In this document: one piece after another, positions 9,366 to 20,224 of the stretch
How the letters are laid out: each line of letters starts with the position of its first letter
Numbering within the stretch: position 1 is the stretch's first letter
Assembly (NCBI GenBank): GCA_026122225.1
Contig: JANEZZ010002244.1
Span: 1,482,501-1,546,500 of the forward strand
DNA from: Heloderma charlesbogerti
Lineage: Eukaryota > Chordata > Lepidosauria > Squamata > Helodermatidae
DNA length: 64,000 nucleotides
Direction: 5' to 3'
The notes under the pieces: model-generated
Database searches by the model: none
The model's input: the letters and a program-made list of their open reading frames with translations, nothing else
Told to the model about the DNA's origin: nothing
Translations under genes and position numbers: made by a program

Positions 9366-10486
9366 GAGGCAACAGGGAGTTGGGGAGAAGATTATACAAT
9401 GAAAGACAGGAAACTCATGCACACTGCTCGCCCACCTCCTAACTGAGATTTCTTTTCTATCAAATTGTATGAGACTGGTCAAAAAAAAATGTGGGGGAAA
9501 TTTTCGGCACAGCACTACTTAAAACAGATAGTAAATACAAGGAAAATCAAGAAGGTAGTATAGATGCAGTGTAGTACCGCTAAGAACTGATCAGTTGTAT
9601 AGTACTCTGCTGTCAAAAACTCAACTGCATGCACATTAGCTCTCTTCTTGGAAATGACCTAAGACATCCTTCCATGTAAGCCCAGTAAAATATATGAATG
9701 CTGTATGATGATGAGAAATTCAAATCCAAGCACAATCTTTAAGAATGGTCAGCAAGAAACAAATCATGTTTTTGTATTTTTAAAATTTGTCTAGTGGTAG
9801 TCCCAGGCTCTCTGTTGTCTAGTAAGAATGTCTGAATTGAGGGAAACAAAACCAAACAAAAAACACAGACAAAATCTGTTAATAAGATTTTATTTAGTTT
9901 TTCAAAGAGCTTTTTTTTTTACTTTTAAAAATATAATATCTGCTTTGCATAAATTCGAAGCAGCTTGAAATAGACAAATATATTCTCTTCTCCATCATCA
10001 GGAAGATTTTTTTTAGACTGAATAGGGATCATTATGGCATATGAACTCTTCTGAACTAGCAAAGAGCTCCACTTACTGGTAGACAACAAAGTCTATTTTT
10101 CCTTAATTACTGAGGCAGAAATAAAATGAGATAAAAATTCACAAGTTATCAAACAAGAATAAAAGTGTTAATATTTATTAACAAGTGGGGCACCCAAAAC
10201 GTAACTGCTCAGACTTCCTAATGATACTTACTGGGTTGTTCTTTTTTAATGAATATCCTATTAACAAGGAAAATGCTGAGAGCTGTATTTAGATGAAGCA
10301 AGAAGACAGAGTGCAGGAAAAGAGAGAGAAAACAGGAAGTCATGGCCAGTCTAATTCTGCATGGAAGCACCATTCTAGTCTTGGAGTTCTAGGTTGTTTA
10401 GAGGGGTCAGTAAATTAAGGAAGGACTATTGGTGATGATGAAGGACCTCCAGTATCATGTGAGGCCAGTTAGATGGGATCAGCAGT
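9366..10486. other. Unassigned AT-rich sequence
   Basis: No gene, RNA or repeat is recognised. There are several A- and T-runs (for example 9485-9495, 9909-9920), and open frames are short and without domains. Confidence 0.5.
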
Positions 10487-10886
10487 TAGGGATGGGAGAG
10501 AAATTCATTCAGTTTGCATTTTTATGTGAACTTACCAAATTTGCACTACCTAAACATGAACAAAGGAAACACTGGTATCTGCACTTTTTTGAAGTTCGCA
10601 ACCAAAGTTTGCACATCAGAAAAATGCTTACAAAAATGTGTATATTACAGCGAAATGAGCACAAGAATGCTTTATCTTTGCAGGAATTGCCAGCAAAAAC
10701 AGTATATAATTTGAACAACATGTACAAAATGTGTACATTTTGAAGTAAACACACAAGAATATGTACACATTTTCATGGGGGCTTAAAATAATTTGGCAAA
10801 CAGATGCAGAAATGGGTTGGAACAAATTCAATGTATGAAAAATGAGAAAGTGAGTGGAATAGAACTTGACAGATTCATCTATCCTA
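10487..10886. mobile_element. Possible TAGGGATG element, no TSD
   Basis: The left end TAGGGATGGGAGAGAAATTC and the interior, rich in AAATTTGCAC- and TTTGCAT-like words, resemble the module-poor set at 40515 and 62637. A candidate right end (TCATCTATCCTA) is weak, and the flanking octamers (TCAGCAGT, AGTAAGCT) do not match. Boundaries are provisional. Confidence 0.3.
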
Positions 10887-11547
10887 AGTAAGCTTTCATC
10901 GAAATCAAGCATGGGAAATGCAGAAATGGAAAAAAAACAGGGGGATGTACATTTGAATAGGATTTTTTTAATTCTTTGACCACTAAAAGCAGAAGCTGAA
11001 TAGGGAAGCCTTGAGGCAAATGAATGTGGAAGTCGACACTAATTCTGCCTAGTAGAGTCTGCAGTTTCCCTTCCTTTTCTGAACTTTTCAATACACAGGG
11101 AGGGAACAAAGAGCAAAGCACCATCTTTGTACTGATGTTGTGGATGACAGATAAACATTTCAAAATAAAGATAATCATTAAGTTCTTATGAATGTTCCCA
11201 TGTTGTCACATTGCTCTGAAATGAGGAGATCTGTTACAGAATTCAGCAAACAGTTCTTGAAAATCTAAGGGAACTCACATATTACGTTAGGGCTGGGTCC
11301 AATATTTTATTTCTCTATTCCCATCTTAAAGTTGCACGTGGGAAATTTATGAGTGAGGCCTGAGTCTACTGCATTCAAAAGGTCAGATGTGATTCTGACA
11401 CACTGAACTTATTGAGGTCTGCAAAAGTTGAGTCTTCCATCATTTTTAACTTTTAAGGAAAAATGGAATGTATGTGGTTAGTAGCACTAGCAAATTATCT
11501 TCATAATAATATTTTTTTTATTGCGCATGGCTAATTGGCCATGATTT
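10887..11547. other. Unassigned sequence
   Basis: I see nothing I can name in this interval: no domain-bearing frame, no paired ends and no RNA-like structure. Confidence 0.4.
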
Positions 11548-11618
11548 TTGTACAGTGCCCTGGTATCCCTAAGGATGAATGGCAGTTTAGAAATATTTTA
11601 ATAAATAAAATAAATACA
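11548..11618 (+). mobile_element. LINE 3' tail fragment
   Basis: TTGTACAGTGCCCTGG ... TGGCAGTTTAGAAATATTTTA ending in (AATAAATA)n matches the usual 3' end of reptile L2-like LINEs (compare GTAAACCACCCAGAGA ... GGTATAGAAATG at 16800-16850). No ORF remains. Confidence 0.5.
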
Positions 11619-11909
11619 ATGTACAGACTTATAGCTGGCAACACAAAATTGCAGTAAAATTACCCACAATCTTAGCGGCTCATTTTGTTGCTTTGAGACT
11701 AAATGAGTTGCTGCTGAAATCCCCTGTGGCCACATATGTCCGGTTTACATGGCACCATTTCCATGTGCTCGTGAGCATGAGCAGATGACTGTCAGAGGCC
11801 AGCTTCAGTACTGCAGTGGGCCTTGTAAGTTATAGCCAGGATTTGATTAGAAGTCGCCTGGAAGGACTTGGGCCTATTTAGCCTTTGGAATGTCAGAATC
11901 TGTGTGAGC
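11619..11909. other. Unassigned sequence
   Basis: Short interval without recognisable content. Confidence 0.4.
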
Positions 11910-12560
11910 TTATCTCTGTCAGTGTTCTCAGAGCGGAGCCAGAAAAGTCATCCAACTCCCTGTCTACCTGCTGGTCTGGCCTTGGCAGGCAGGGAGGCTG
12001 GAAGCAGTCCATGAGAACCTGACAGAGGAGGGGTGGGGTTTGCAGAAGGGTTGCCCAGGTTGAAGCATCAATGCTGGAGGGTTGAGCAGTGCCACCCTGT
12101 TTAAACAGAGGCCTTGCTGAAAGGCTAAAGGCCCTTGTCTGTCAAAGGACCTGGAAGAGGTTTCTTATAGTCACGCCTTCCCCTTTTAAGCTGATGAAAA
12201 GGTGAAGAGACTTTGCTAGGAACATCTTGTCTTCATTGCCCGAAGCCTTCTCTGTTTAGATCCATCATCACCTGGGATTCTGGAGGCACATGGCCTCTTC
12301 CTTCATTGGAACTTCAGATTGCTAAAGACTTGCCATGAAAAGTACTGTGAGGTACTTGAACTCTCATTTGCTGTGGATTGTGTGTCTTTGTTTGTTGTCA
12401 GCTTAGTGTACCAGCACGCTGAGTTTGATCTACAACTTTTGGACTTACCTCTGCCTGGACTCATGCAGTGTGGAGTTACAAATGCAAGAGCGGTGGCACG
12501 GAACTCCTCACATGTGTGGGTTTACCCTTCCCTTGGTCTTGATAGGCCTTAACCATGAAA
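11910..12560 (+). repeat. Repeat Y, related to an internal part of the ERV
   Basis: This interval aligns by eye with the reverse complement of about 27985-28530, inside the retrovirus at 24394-30903. Shared words include GAGAACCTGACAGA, GGTTGCCCAGGTT, AAACAGAGGCCTTGCT, GGCCCTTGTCTGTC, AAAGACTTGCCATG and CTGAGTTTGATCTA, in the same order. It is a diverged relative (roughly 70% by eye), and no protein domain is recognisable in either copy. Confidence 0.65.
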
Positions 12561-12629
12561 CCTGGAGTTATCAACGAAAGGCTTAAAGTTGGACTAACTC
12601 TCTGTGGGTGTGGTTTTGTTTAGGCCTTT

Positions 12630-13515
12630 CAGGGATGTACGAAAGTCACTTACCTTTTACGAAATTTGATTCGCGGTGGGGGGGAGGTGCTCCGTCCCTC
12701 CCCCCCAAAATTCTGGCCAGGGGGGAGGCGCTCCGTCCGTCCCCCCCGAAATTCTGGCCGGGGGGGAGGCGCCCCGTCCCCCCCGCCATGAATCCTGGCC
12801 GGCCGGGTCTGCAAATGGCGGAGGCTGTCATTGCAGTCAGCCGTGATAGGCTACGTAAATGTTTATGTAGCCTATCACGGCTGAGTTAAAAAAAACCCAA
12901 AAACCTGCGCGTATGCAAATGGTGGCTCCCATGGGCGTCGCCATTTGCGTTTCTTATTTTGGCACGTCTAGTCTACGTAAACATTTACATAGACTACGGC
13001 GAAAATAAGGGGAACGCAAATAGCGTAGCGTCTATTTGCGTTTGCCTTATTTTTGCCGTAGTCTACGTAAATGTTTACGTAGACTAGACATGCCAAAATA
13101 AGGAATGCAAATGGCGGCACCCATGGGCGCCGCCATTTGCGTACGCACATTTTTTTTTTAAAACTCAGCAGTGATAGGATACGTAAACATTTACGTAGTC
13201 TATCACGGTATTTTTTAAAAATCTAGCCGTGATAGGCTACATAAAGATTTACGTAGCCTATCATGTTTTTTTGTTTTTTGTTTTAAACTTGGAAATGGCG
13301 GCGGTGGCAGCTGGTCGGAAGACCAGCTGCCGCCACCGGAGCCGCTGCCGCACCGCCTCTGGAGCCGCCGCCGCCGCCAGGGAGATTCGCCCAAGGTAAG
13401 TCCCGTCCTGGGGGGGGCGGGGGGGGGCAGACCATTTTGCCACAGATTTCAGGGGGCCGAATGTGCTGGCATTTGGCCTCTCCGAGATTCGTGGCAAAAT
13501 TCTCTGACGTCCCTA
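12630..13515. mobile_element. Large palindromic hAT-like element (B left, A right)
   Basis: It begins CAGGGATGTACGAAAGTCACTTACC and ends ...GCAAAATTCTCTGACGTCCCTA. It has the same architecture as 50421-51361 but inverted: a B end with three tandem GGGGGGGAGGCGCTCCGTCC-like units (12677-12780), a central palindrome at 12838-13211, one extra R hairpin (13223-13265), a GC-rich hairpin (13300-13340), AGGTAAGT at about 13394 and an A-end hairpin to 13515. The flanking octamers (AGGCCTTT, GAATATAC) do not match, so insertion is supported by homology only. Confidence 0.75.
12838..13211. repeat. ~375-bp hierarchical palindrome
   Basis: The centre is near 13024.5. From the outside in, on both sides: an R hairpin (GTGATAGG...), CTGAGTT/AACTCAG, an A/T run, an M hairpin (CAAATGG ... 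GCCATTTGCGT), CTTATTTTGGCACG/TGCCAAAATAAG, an S hairpin (TAGTCTACGTAAACATTTAC) and a central AAATAGCG.CTATTT stem. Every unit is itself self-complementary. Confidence 0.85.
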
Positions 13516-13600
13516 GAATATACCCCTTGATTGCCTGAGGGACCATTCTAGGAATCATTCCCATTCTTTGTCCGGGGTTTGGAATCCCATGTATGGATTG
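13516..13600. mobile_element. Remnant of an A-end hairpin, left half
   Basis: GGACCATTCTAGGAATCATTCC ... GGGGTTTGGAATCCC resembles the inner arm of the A end of 8821-9182 read in reverse. Its continuation appears after the next element, at 14459-14504 (TGAGTCCGTGGCGGAATTCTCCGCC). The element at 13601-14458 therefore seems to have landed inside an older A-end hairpin. Confidence 0.5.
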
Positions 13601-14458
13601 TAGGGTTGGCGGAGAATTTCTCCTCGAAACTTCGGGGGGCTGAGCGCCAACGTGTTCGGCCCCCCGAACAAGTTTCGGGGAGAAATCCTCCGAACCCCCC
13701 CCGCCCCCCGCACCCTCCCCGGGACGGGACTTACCTTCGCCGAATGTCCCTCCCGGCGGCGGGTCCGGCCGGCGGTTCGGCGGGTGTTCGAGCGGGACGG
13801 GAGCGGCAGCCGGTCTTTTGACCGGCTGCTGCCGCCGCCATTGCAATAAAAGGAAAAAAACAAAACGTCCCCTGATAGGCTACGTGACGATTCACGTAGC
13901 CTATCACGGCTAGATTTGCAAAGTCAGCCGTGATAGGCTACGTCAATCGTCACATAGCCTATCACGGGTGACTTAAAAAAAAAAAAAAAGAGTGTACGGA
14001 TAATGGCGGCCCCCATAGGGAGCCGCCATTCCCATTCCTTATTTGGTTGCTGTAGTCTACGTAAAGATTTACGTAGACTACGGCGAAAACAAGGGCAACG
14101 CTATTTTTTTTTTTCAAAGTCACCCGTGATAGGCTACGTGACGATTTACATAGCCGATCACGGCTGACTTTGGAAATCTAGCCGTGATAGGCTATGTAAA
14201 TCGTTACGTAGCCTATCACGGGTGTGTGTGTGTTTTTTTTACTTTACTTTTTTTTTCGCGGCCGGGTAGATGGGGTGCTCCTCCCCAGCCTGAATTTCGG
14301 CGGCGAGGGATGGGGTGCCTCCCCCTGGCCTGAATTTTCGGCTGGGCGAGGCGGGGCGCCTCCCCCCCTCACCTGAACTTTGGGGGGAGAACCGAAGCGC
14401 CTCCCCCCCACCGCGAAGCAAGCTGCGGGACCAGGTAAGTCCCTTTTGTCCATCCCTA
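13601..14458. mobile_element. Palindromic hAT-like element (A left, B right)
   Basis: It starts TAGGGTTGGCGGAGAATTTC and ends GTAAGTCCCTTTTGTCCATCCCTA. It is an inverted relative of 2570-3430: an A-side hairpin at 13614-13690, rc-AGGTAAGT near 13731, a GC hairpin with GGTCTTTTGACC at about 13812, R hairpins at 13868-13907, 13928-13966, 14123-14163 and 14180-14221, and a central S-like hairpin at 14052-14081. The right half lacks the M arm, so the large palindrome is incomplete. No clean TSD was found. Confidence 0.75.
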
Positions 14459-14504
14459 ATTCTGACCTCATTTGAGTCCGTGGCGGAATTCTCCGCCATA
14501 TCTA
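14459..14504. mobile_element. Remnant of an A-end hairpin, right half
   Basis: GACCTCATTTGAGTCCGTGG and GGAATTCTCCGCCATATCTA read as a terminal A end. Together with 13516-13600 they would form the A hairpin of an older copy. The rest of that copy is not identifiable. Confidence 0.5.
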
Positions 14505-15009
14505 GCTGTGCATTATGGCATAATGTGAAGAACTACTCGTATTTGTCACCATATAATTGTTTCTAACTCGGCAAAGTGGAATCTGGCAGGTAAGCAGTCT
14601 GGTAGTGGTAGCAATCTGTAATAAATTGTTCACTTAAATCTATGAACATCCTAAGGAAGACCTTAAAATATAGGATAACTGTTGAGACGGGGAAAACAGG
14701 AGAACTTTGGGTGGCCATTTACCATGCCCTCTTTTCATGTGGATGGATGCCTAGTTCTCTCCTTCTGCTATGATGGATGGCAAGCTTCACCACTAGAACA
14801 GGCGGTTTTAGACTTGAAAGTTTGGAGTCTACTCCCCCCACCCCAAGCCCTTTTTGTTCTTTCTGTAGGAATAAAGATCAGTGCCAGATGATCTTCCATA
14901 TTGCCAAGATGGAACCATGGTAGGGGCTCAGCACTCATTATGAGGAGATATTGGTTTAGGTATTTGGAGTATTTAAGCTTCTGGGGATTTTTTTATATAA
15001 TAGTTTGTG
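14505..15009. other. Unassigned sequence
   Basis: No recognisable gene or repeat. The short frames carry no domains. Confidence 0.4.
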
Positions 15010-15120
15010 ATTATTTAATTGTTTTAAACTGGTTGCTGTTTTATTGCCTTTTGTATGCTTTGTTTATCTGTAAGCCACCTCATGAGGGCCATGTCCTAAA
15101 AGTAGATACATACATAAATA
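15010..15120 (+). mobile_element. Probable LINE 3' tail
   Basis: TGTAAGCCACCTCATGAGGGCC followed by AGTAGATACATACATAAATA has the form of a reptile LINE 3' UTR end (a 'gtaagcc' box, then short tandem tail). No coding part remains, and the family is not certain. Confidence 0.4.
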
Positions 15121-15306
15121 GTCCCTTTTGCTGGGTCCAAGGCCACATTTTGTGGGATTTTGCTGGGGATCCCAGAAAATTTGCTGCTAGCCTTTGCTTT
15201 CCAAATCTCTGCTGAGAGGATTTTCTGCCCCTCCATCTGCAGCAAATGAAGAAAATGGCAATATTATAATAGAAAGAGCTACACTTGTGAGATGTCTTTT
15301 CTATTT

Positions 15307-15354
15307 TAGATAGATAGATAGATAGATAGGTAGGTAGGTAGGTAGGTAGATAGA
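15307..15354. repeat. (GATA)n/(GGTA)n microsatellite
   Basis: About six GATA units pass into about five AGGT units and back to TAGA. It is a simple tandem repeat. Confidence 0.9.
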
Positions 15355-15439
15355 GGATTTTTGTTTTGGTTGCCTCTCCTATTCAGCCTGAAGGATTCTA
15401 TTTGCTCAGTGGATGCCTGCTGTATGGACTCTTTTGTTT

Positions 15440-16854
15440 AAGCATGATCTAGTTCAGTTCAGGCCTGGTTTGGCACAGAAACAGCCTCGGTTGGCCTGTA
15501 TGATGACTTCTGTCAGGAGAAAGACAGGAGGAGTGTGACCTTGTTGATTCTCCTTGATCTCTTGGTGGCTTTCAATACCATCAACCATAGTACCTTTCTG
15601 GGATGACTGCCTGAGCTGGGAGTGGGAGGCACTGCATGGCAGTGGTTTCGCTCCTACTTGGATGGTCGGCCCCAGAAGGTGGTGCTTGGAGAACACTGCT
15701 TGGCCTCATGGATTCTTCAGTATGGGGTTCCGTAGGGGTCCATTCTGTCCCCCATGCTGTTCAACATCTACATGAAACTATTTAGTGAGGTCATTTGGAG
15801 ATTTGTCATCAGTATGCTGATGATACGCAGCTGTACTTCTTTTCATCTTCATCAGATGAGGCTGTGCTAATCAGTGCCTGGCTACAACAATGGACTGGAT
15901 GAGGGCTAATAAACTGAAACTCAGTCCAGACAAGACTGAGATGCTGTTAGTAGGTGGTTCTTCTGATCAGATGGAGGGTGTTCAACCTGTTCTGGATGGG
16001 GTTGCACTCCCTCTTAAGGAGCAGCTTCATACTTAGGGGTTCTCCTAGAACCATCCTTGTCACTTGAGGCTCAGGTGGCCTCAGTGGCATGGAGTGCCTT
16101 CTACCAACTTCGGTTGGTGGCCCAGCTACACCCTATCTGGACAGGGATAACCTGGCTACAGTTATTTATGCTCTGGTAACCTCCGAGTTAGGCTACACTT
16201 ACACTCTACACTGGGCTGCCTTTGAAGGTGGTTCAGAAGCTGCAGCTCGTGAAAAATGTGGAGGCCAGATTGATAACAGGGACCAGAAGGTCTGCCCATA
16301 TAAGATCTACTCTGGCCCGCTTGCATTGGCTGCCTATATGTTTCTGAGCCTGATTCAAGGGGCTTGTTTTAACCTATAAAGCCTTACATGGCTCAGGACC
16401 AAAATACCTGATGGAGTGCCTCTCCCAGTCCCAGTGCAAACATACCTGTACACTACACTCAACATCTAAGGTCCTCCTCCAGGTGCCTACTCCAAGGGAG
16501 GCTCAGAAGACGGCAATAAAGGAGAGGGCCTTCTCAGTGGTGCCCCCCCAATTATGGAATGATCTCCCCGATGAGGCCCCCCTGGTGCCAACATTGTTAC
16601 CTTTTCAGCATCAAGTCAAGTCTTTTCTCTTTTCCCAGGCATTTAGCAGCATGTGATGAGTTTTAATTGATCCTGGATTGGTTTTAGGGTTTGGCTGATT
16701 GCTCAAAGTTGTTTTTAGATATATGTTGTCTTTGTGTACACTGTCTGTTTGTTTTTTATATTTTAAATTTTGCACATGGTACTTTTAATGTTTTAACCTT
16801 TGTAAACCACCCAGAGAACTTTGGCTATGGGGTAGTATAGAAATGTAAATGATG
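15440..16854 (+). pseudogene. L2-type LINE, reverse transcriptase and 3' UTR
   Basis: The plus strand encodes, across several frames, recognisable L2 reverse-transcriptase blocks: the 'DLLVAFNTINHSTF' region (15560-15600), 'VPGSILSPMLFNIYM' (15725-15775), 'YADDTQLY' (15815-15840), 'NKLKLSPDKTEMLLVGG' (15905-15960) and 'HPIWTGITWLQLFMLW' (16130-16175), followed by the C-terminal and 3' UTR sequence ending GTAAACCACCCAGAGAACTT ... GGTATAGAAATG. Frameshifts and stops show it is inactive. Its tail is interrupted by the element at 16855-17404, and the (AAT)n tail resumes at 17405. Confidence 0.8.
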
Positions 16855-17404
16855 TAGGGATGCTGGAGAATTCCACCATGGACCCCAATGAGGCCAGATT
16901 CCAAGAATCCGGCCCCATTGGGGTCCATGGTGGAATGGAGCACTCCCCTCTGCTCCCCTCCGGAATCCATCCAGGCCAGCTCCTCCACACAGCGATCCTG
17001 CGGAGCCGGCCGCCAGCTCCACAGCACTGGCGATACAGCTGGCCGCCATTGCCATGCTGTATCGCTGTGCTAAGTTCAGATGCAAATGGCGTCCACTACG
17101 CCATTTGCGTCCCTGTTTTCATGTGATATATTTATTTACATATATATTTGTGTAGCCTATCGCATGAAAAAACAGGGATGCAAATGGCATACTGGATGCC
17201 ATTTATGTCCGGACTTAGCACAGCAATACGGCATGGCAATGGTGGCTGGCCGTATTGCCAGTGCTGCGGAGCCGGCAGCCGGCTCTGCAGGATCTCCGTG
17301 TGGAGGAGCCGGCCTGGATGGATTCCAGGGGGAGGGACGGATCAGCTCCCCCCCCTCTGCGGACCCCCCCACCCGGAACGGGGTAAGTGATCCACCCACC
17401 CCTA
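16855..17404. mobile_element. Palindromic hAT-like element in an L2 tail
   Basis: TAGGGATGCTGGAG... to ...CCACCCACCCCTA is flanked by AAATGATG (16847-16854) and AAATAATG (17405-17412), 7/8. The A-end hairpin (GACCCCAATGAGGCCAGATTC facing GAATCCGGCCCCATTGGGGTC) is long and well paired. The core palindrome spans about 17035-17250, with CGTATTGC/GCAATACG-type arms, M-like units CAAATGGCGTCCACTACGCC and a degenerate R unit rich in ATATATTT. The B end has GGTAAGTGATCC. Confidence 0.82.
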
Positions 17405-17452
17405 AAATAATGATGATAATAATAATAATAATAATAATCTATAATAATCTAT
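17405..17452. repeat. (AAT)n tail of the L2 LINE
   Basis: AATGATGATAATAATAAT... is the continuation of the L2 3' tail beyond the inserted element. It is a simple repeat. Confidence 0.75.
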
Positions 17453-17814
17453 AATGGCTTTGGTCTCCCTGGAGGAAGAGCAGGATAAAAATTTAGAGGA
17501 TGATGATGTACTTGATTCATTGATTTAAAAAGTCTTTTAGGTTTGAATTGATTGATCTGGAATAAAAGAGTTGGCTGTGCTCCCCACTCCTTTCGCTGGT
17601 GCATCATGGAGGTTACCTGGACTTAGGGACACTGCTACAATCTGAAGAGTAAGGGACAGATATTAAGCCACTTCATAGTTTCCCCACATTACATGGGCAA
17701 GGGGAAGACACTGTGTACTTATGGGTGTTTGAGTGCATTTTACACCTTGGAATCCTCAAGAGGATGGATGGATGGATGGATGTTTTAGATGCCATCTTTA
17801 AGCTTTTTAAAAAT
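17453..17814. other. Unassigned sequence with (GGAT)n
   Basis: A short (GGAT)5 run lies at about 17763-17782. Otherwise nothing is recognised. Confidence 0.4.
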
Positions 17815-18020
17815 TAAAACTTATACTACATTTATATCCTCCTTCCAGGGTGCTCATGTTAGGCTGAGAGACCATGACAGGCCTCAGATCATCCTGTGAT
17901 ATTTTGGCTGAACAGAGATTTGAACCTGGGTCCATTCATTCCATGTCTCACACTCTCTGCTCTGCACATTGGCCAACATAGATATGGGCTCCACCTCCCT
18001 GACCTATCTGTGTGGGGTGC
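17815..18020. repeat. MIR/tRNA-SINE-like repeat
   Basis: The block with TATATCCTCCTTCCAGGGTG ... GGCTGAACAGAGATTTGAACCTGGGTCCATTC ... CATGTCTCACACTCT has the wording of common squamate interspersed repeats. A relative at 38515-38690 has ATCCCGCCATTCCTCC ... GGTGAGCAAGGATTGTAACCTGGGTC. The family name is inferred. Confidence 0.5.
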
Positions 18021-19681
18021 CTTGTCCTCACGTAGAAAGACTGAGATACCACAAAAGTAAATATTAATCATTGGGAACTAGATAATTAGTTTCCAATGCT
18101 TAATTATTTGCTTTTTTAAAAACTCCATGTAGACTACCAACATTATTAGATCCAGCATCGAGGCAAAAATACAGATAAGCTGGAAATGTACAGTTGGGTT
18201 ATTATTTTTTATTAAGAACAAATTTGCTCTTAAAAAGCCACCAGTACGTATAGTAAAAAATAGTTATTAGTACAACAGTCATCTTTATAGATTACACAGT
18301 CATCTATAAAGTCATGTAATAGGTCTTGCTCAATTATAACAAAGCAGCAAAATATTATATATAGCAGGGGTGGGCAGACTTTAGCCTTTGTTTTTTGAAC
18401 CCTGAGATCCACCAGCCAGAACCTGGTGCAAAAGACATACAGTTAGCATTAAAGTATTCTGAGCCCAGGCACTTGTCTGGAGTAACAGAACAGGGTTCAT
18501 AGTTCTCCTAAACAAAACTTAATTCCCGGTTCTCCCCCGTGCTAGTTTTCTTAATTTAAGCTATATAATTGTGTGTGTGTGTGTGTGATTTTGTTGCTAT
18601 TGTTAAACACTTGGGGGTTAGAAATCCTTGCTGATTTATGACAAATAATCCCTGATGTGTAAAACCATATAGCTCTTTGTGAATTGGTTTGGTGAGAGAT
18701 TGCCTTTGTGGACTATGCTCCTACATCTTCTGCTTTCATCATAGAATTATTCTTTGTACCATTATAAGAGAAGTTGAATGGGGCCTGTAATTTTTCCCAG
18801 TGCTACTTCAAACATACATTATCAGTGTTCACTCAAGTGGATGCAATTACATTTCATGGAGTAGAACATGATATTTGGTATGAAAGTAATGAACAAAAAC
18901 CATTTAGGACTGTACCAGAAGTATAAATGTATATCATTCCACCCATTCGTTTTATTTAAAGTGGAAGTTGCTTTTCTTCTTCTTTTTTAAACAAGCTATC
19001 ATGCAGTGATACGAATATTCCATAGGAGAAAGGAATGGGATAGTTCTGAAGAATTAGAACTGTTGGACATTCAGACTTAAATTCAGTCTGTTTTTGTTCT
19101 TTTTCTAATTGCAGTCTTTTACCCCTCCATCCACAGAGCTACTGTTAGCCACAGTGAGGAAAGCAAACACAAACATCCATTGTGCCCCAAACCCTTTCTA
19201 CCACACCATGGCCCTGATCCAAATTAGAGTCCCCCACAGCTGCTTTCATAATGCACACAAAAGGTTGAAAATCCATGTCATTCACACATCTCCACGCAGC
19301 GCCAGCATCAAGGGTAGGCATGTTTGGGCATCTGCTGAGGGTCCACACCTCCGCTGGAGTTGCTCCTCCCCTTCACCATTGCAACCTGCGTGTTCACTCT
19401 GGTCCAGACAACGGAGGTGGTGAAGAGGAGGAACAGTAGATGCCACTGCCCACTTGCTCACTGGCTGTCTCCCCGTTGAGCAAGCAAGTGGCAGCAATGA
19501 TGAGAAAGAGGAGGAGGAGCCATAGCAGCTGGTGACAATGGCGGCGAGAAGGTAGACACAGTGAGGGAGGGGAGCCATTGGGGGTGTCTTGGCCATGGGC
19601 CCTTGGAAACCTGGAACTGGCCCTGTGTCTTCACATCTTATCTAGTTTGGCCCTCCTTACACTGGTGAGTCCTGGGAGGCT
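18021..19681. other. Unassigned sequence
   Basis: No gene is recognised. There is a (GT)n run near 18571-18588, and a GCAGGGGTGGGCAGACTTTAG word at 18364 that resembles one end of a hAT MITE. The open frames around 19109-19600 run on both strands without any domain. Confidence 0.45.
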
Positions 19682-20197
19682 TACTGGCAATAGGCAGTGC
19701 GGTGTATGCACACTTTTAAAGAGGGAAGACCTAGTTCACGCCTTAATATTGCACCGGGTGTGCTATGTGCTACTGCCAAAAGCAGACGCAAAAACTTATT
19801 TTGGACTACATCAAGTTCATCTCTGCAATGACTGCCCCAAATTGCTGCTCCGTATAGAAGGTGGGATACAATCTTGGCGACGTAAACTTTTAGCATTGGT
19901 TCTACTAAGCAGTGGCCCTCAGTACGATAAAGCTTCTTTATGGGCCCCGGTGAGTGGGCAGCGAAAGATGTAATTGCCTTGGAGTCGATGTGCCATAGGG
20001 TCTTTTCAGAAAAATGAAGCCCCATAATTAAATGAGCAACACCATTCTATCTTGGGTCCATCCTGAGCCCACTGATACTGTTCATGCCTCTCGGCGAACA
20101 CAACCACTTTAGTCTTACTGTAATTAATAAATTGGCCTTCTTGCTTACAATAAGTTCCAAATTTGGTAAGCAATCTTCTCATGCCTGTTTGAGTCAA
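19682..20197 (-). pseudogene. Non-LTR retrotransposon RT C-terminal fragment
   Basis: The minus strand encodes, in two frames, 'GMRRLLTKFGTYCKQEGQFINYSKTKVVVF' (about 20180-20090) and 'HLLYGAAIWG' ... 'VVQNKFLRLLLAV' ... 'TPGAILRRELGLPSL' (about 19890-19700). These blocks are typical of the post-catalytic part of non-LTR reverse transcriptases of a clade distinct from the L2, CR1 and BovB copies nearby (possibly Vingi-like; uncertain). The catalytic YADD block itself is missing, and the two parts are out of frame. Confidence 0.65.
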
Positions 20198-20224
20198 GGA
20201 AATGACTCAGTGGCATTCCACTGA

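Noticed and set aside
10487..10886. Further TAGGGATG element with TSD
   Set aside because: The left end is convincing but the right end is weak and the flanking octamers do not match, so it is listed only as a low-confidence candidate.
12622..13523. 8-bp TSD for the 12630-13515 element
   Set aside because: AGGCCTTT and GAATATAC do not match. The element call rests on homology to 50421-51361 alone.
13283..13846. 187-codon minus-strand open frame
   Set aside because: It spans the ends of two separate elements and the gap between them. Proline/arginine-rich composition follows from GC-rich tracts, not from a gene.
19109..19596. Possible host gene on either strand
   Set aside because: Frames overlap on both strands, have no domain, and lie beside LINE debris. 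No splice or promoter support is visible.
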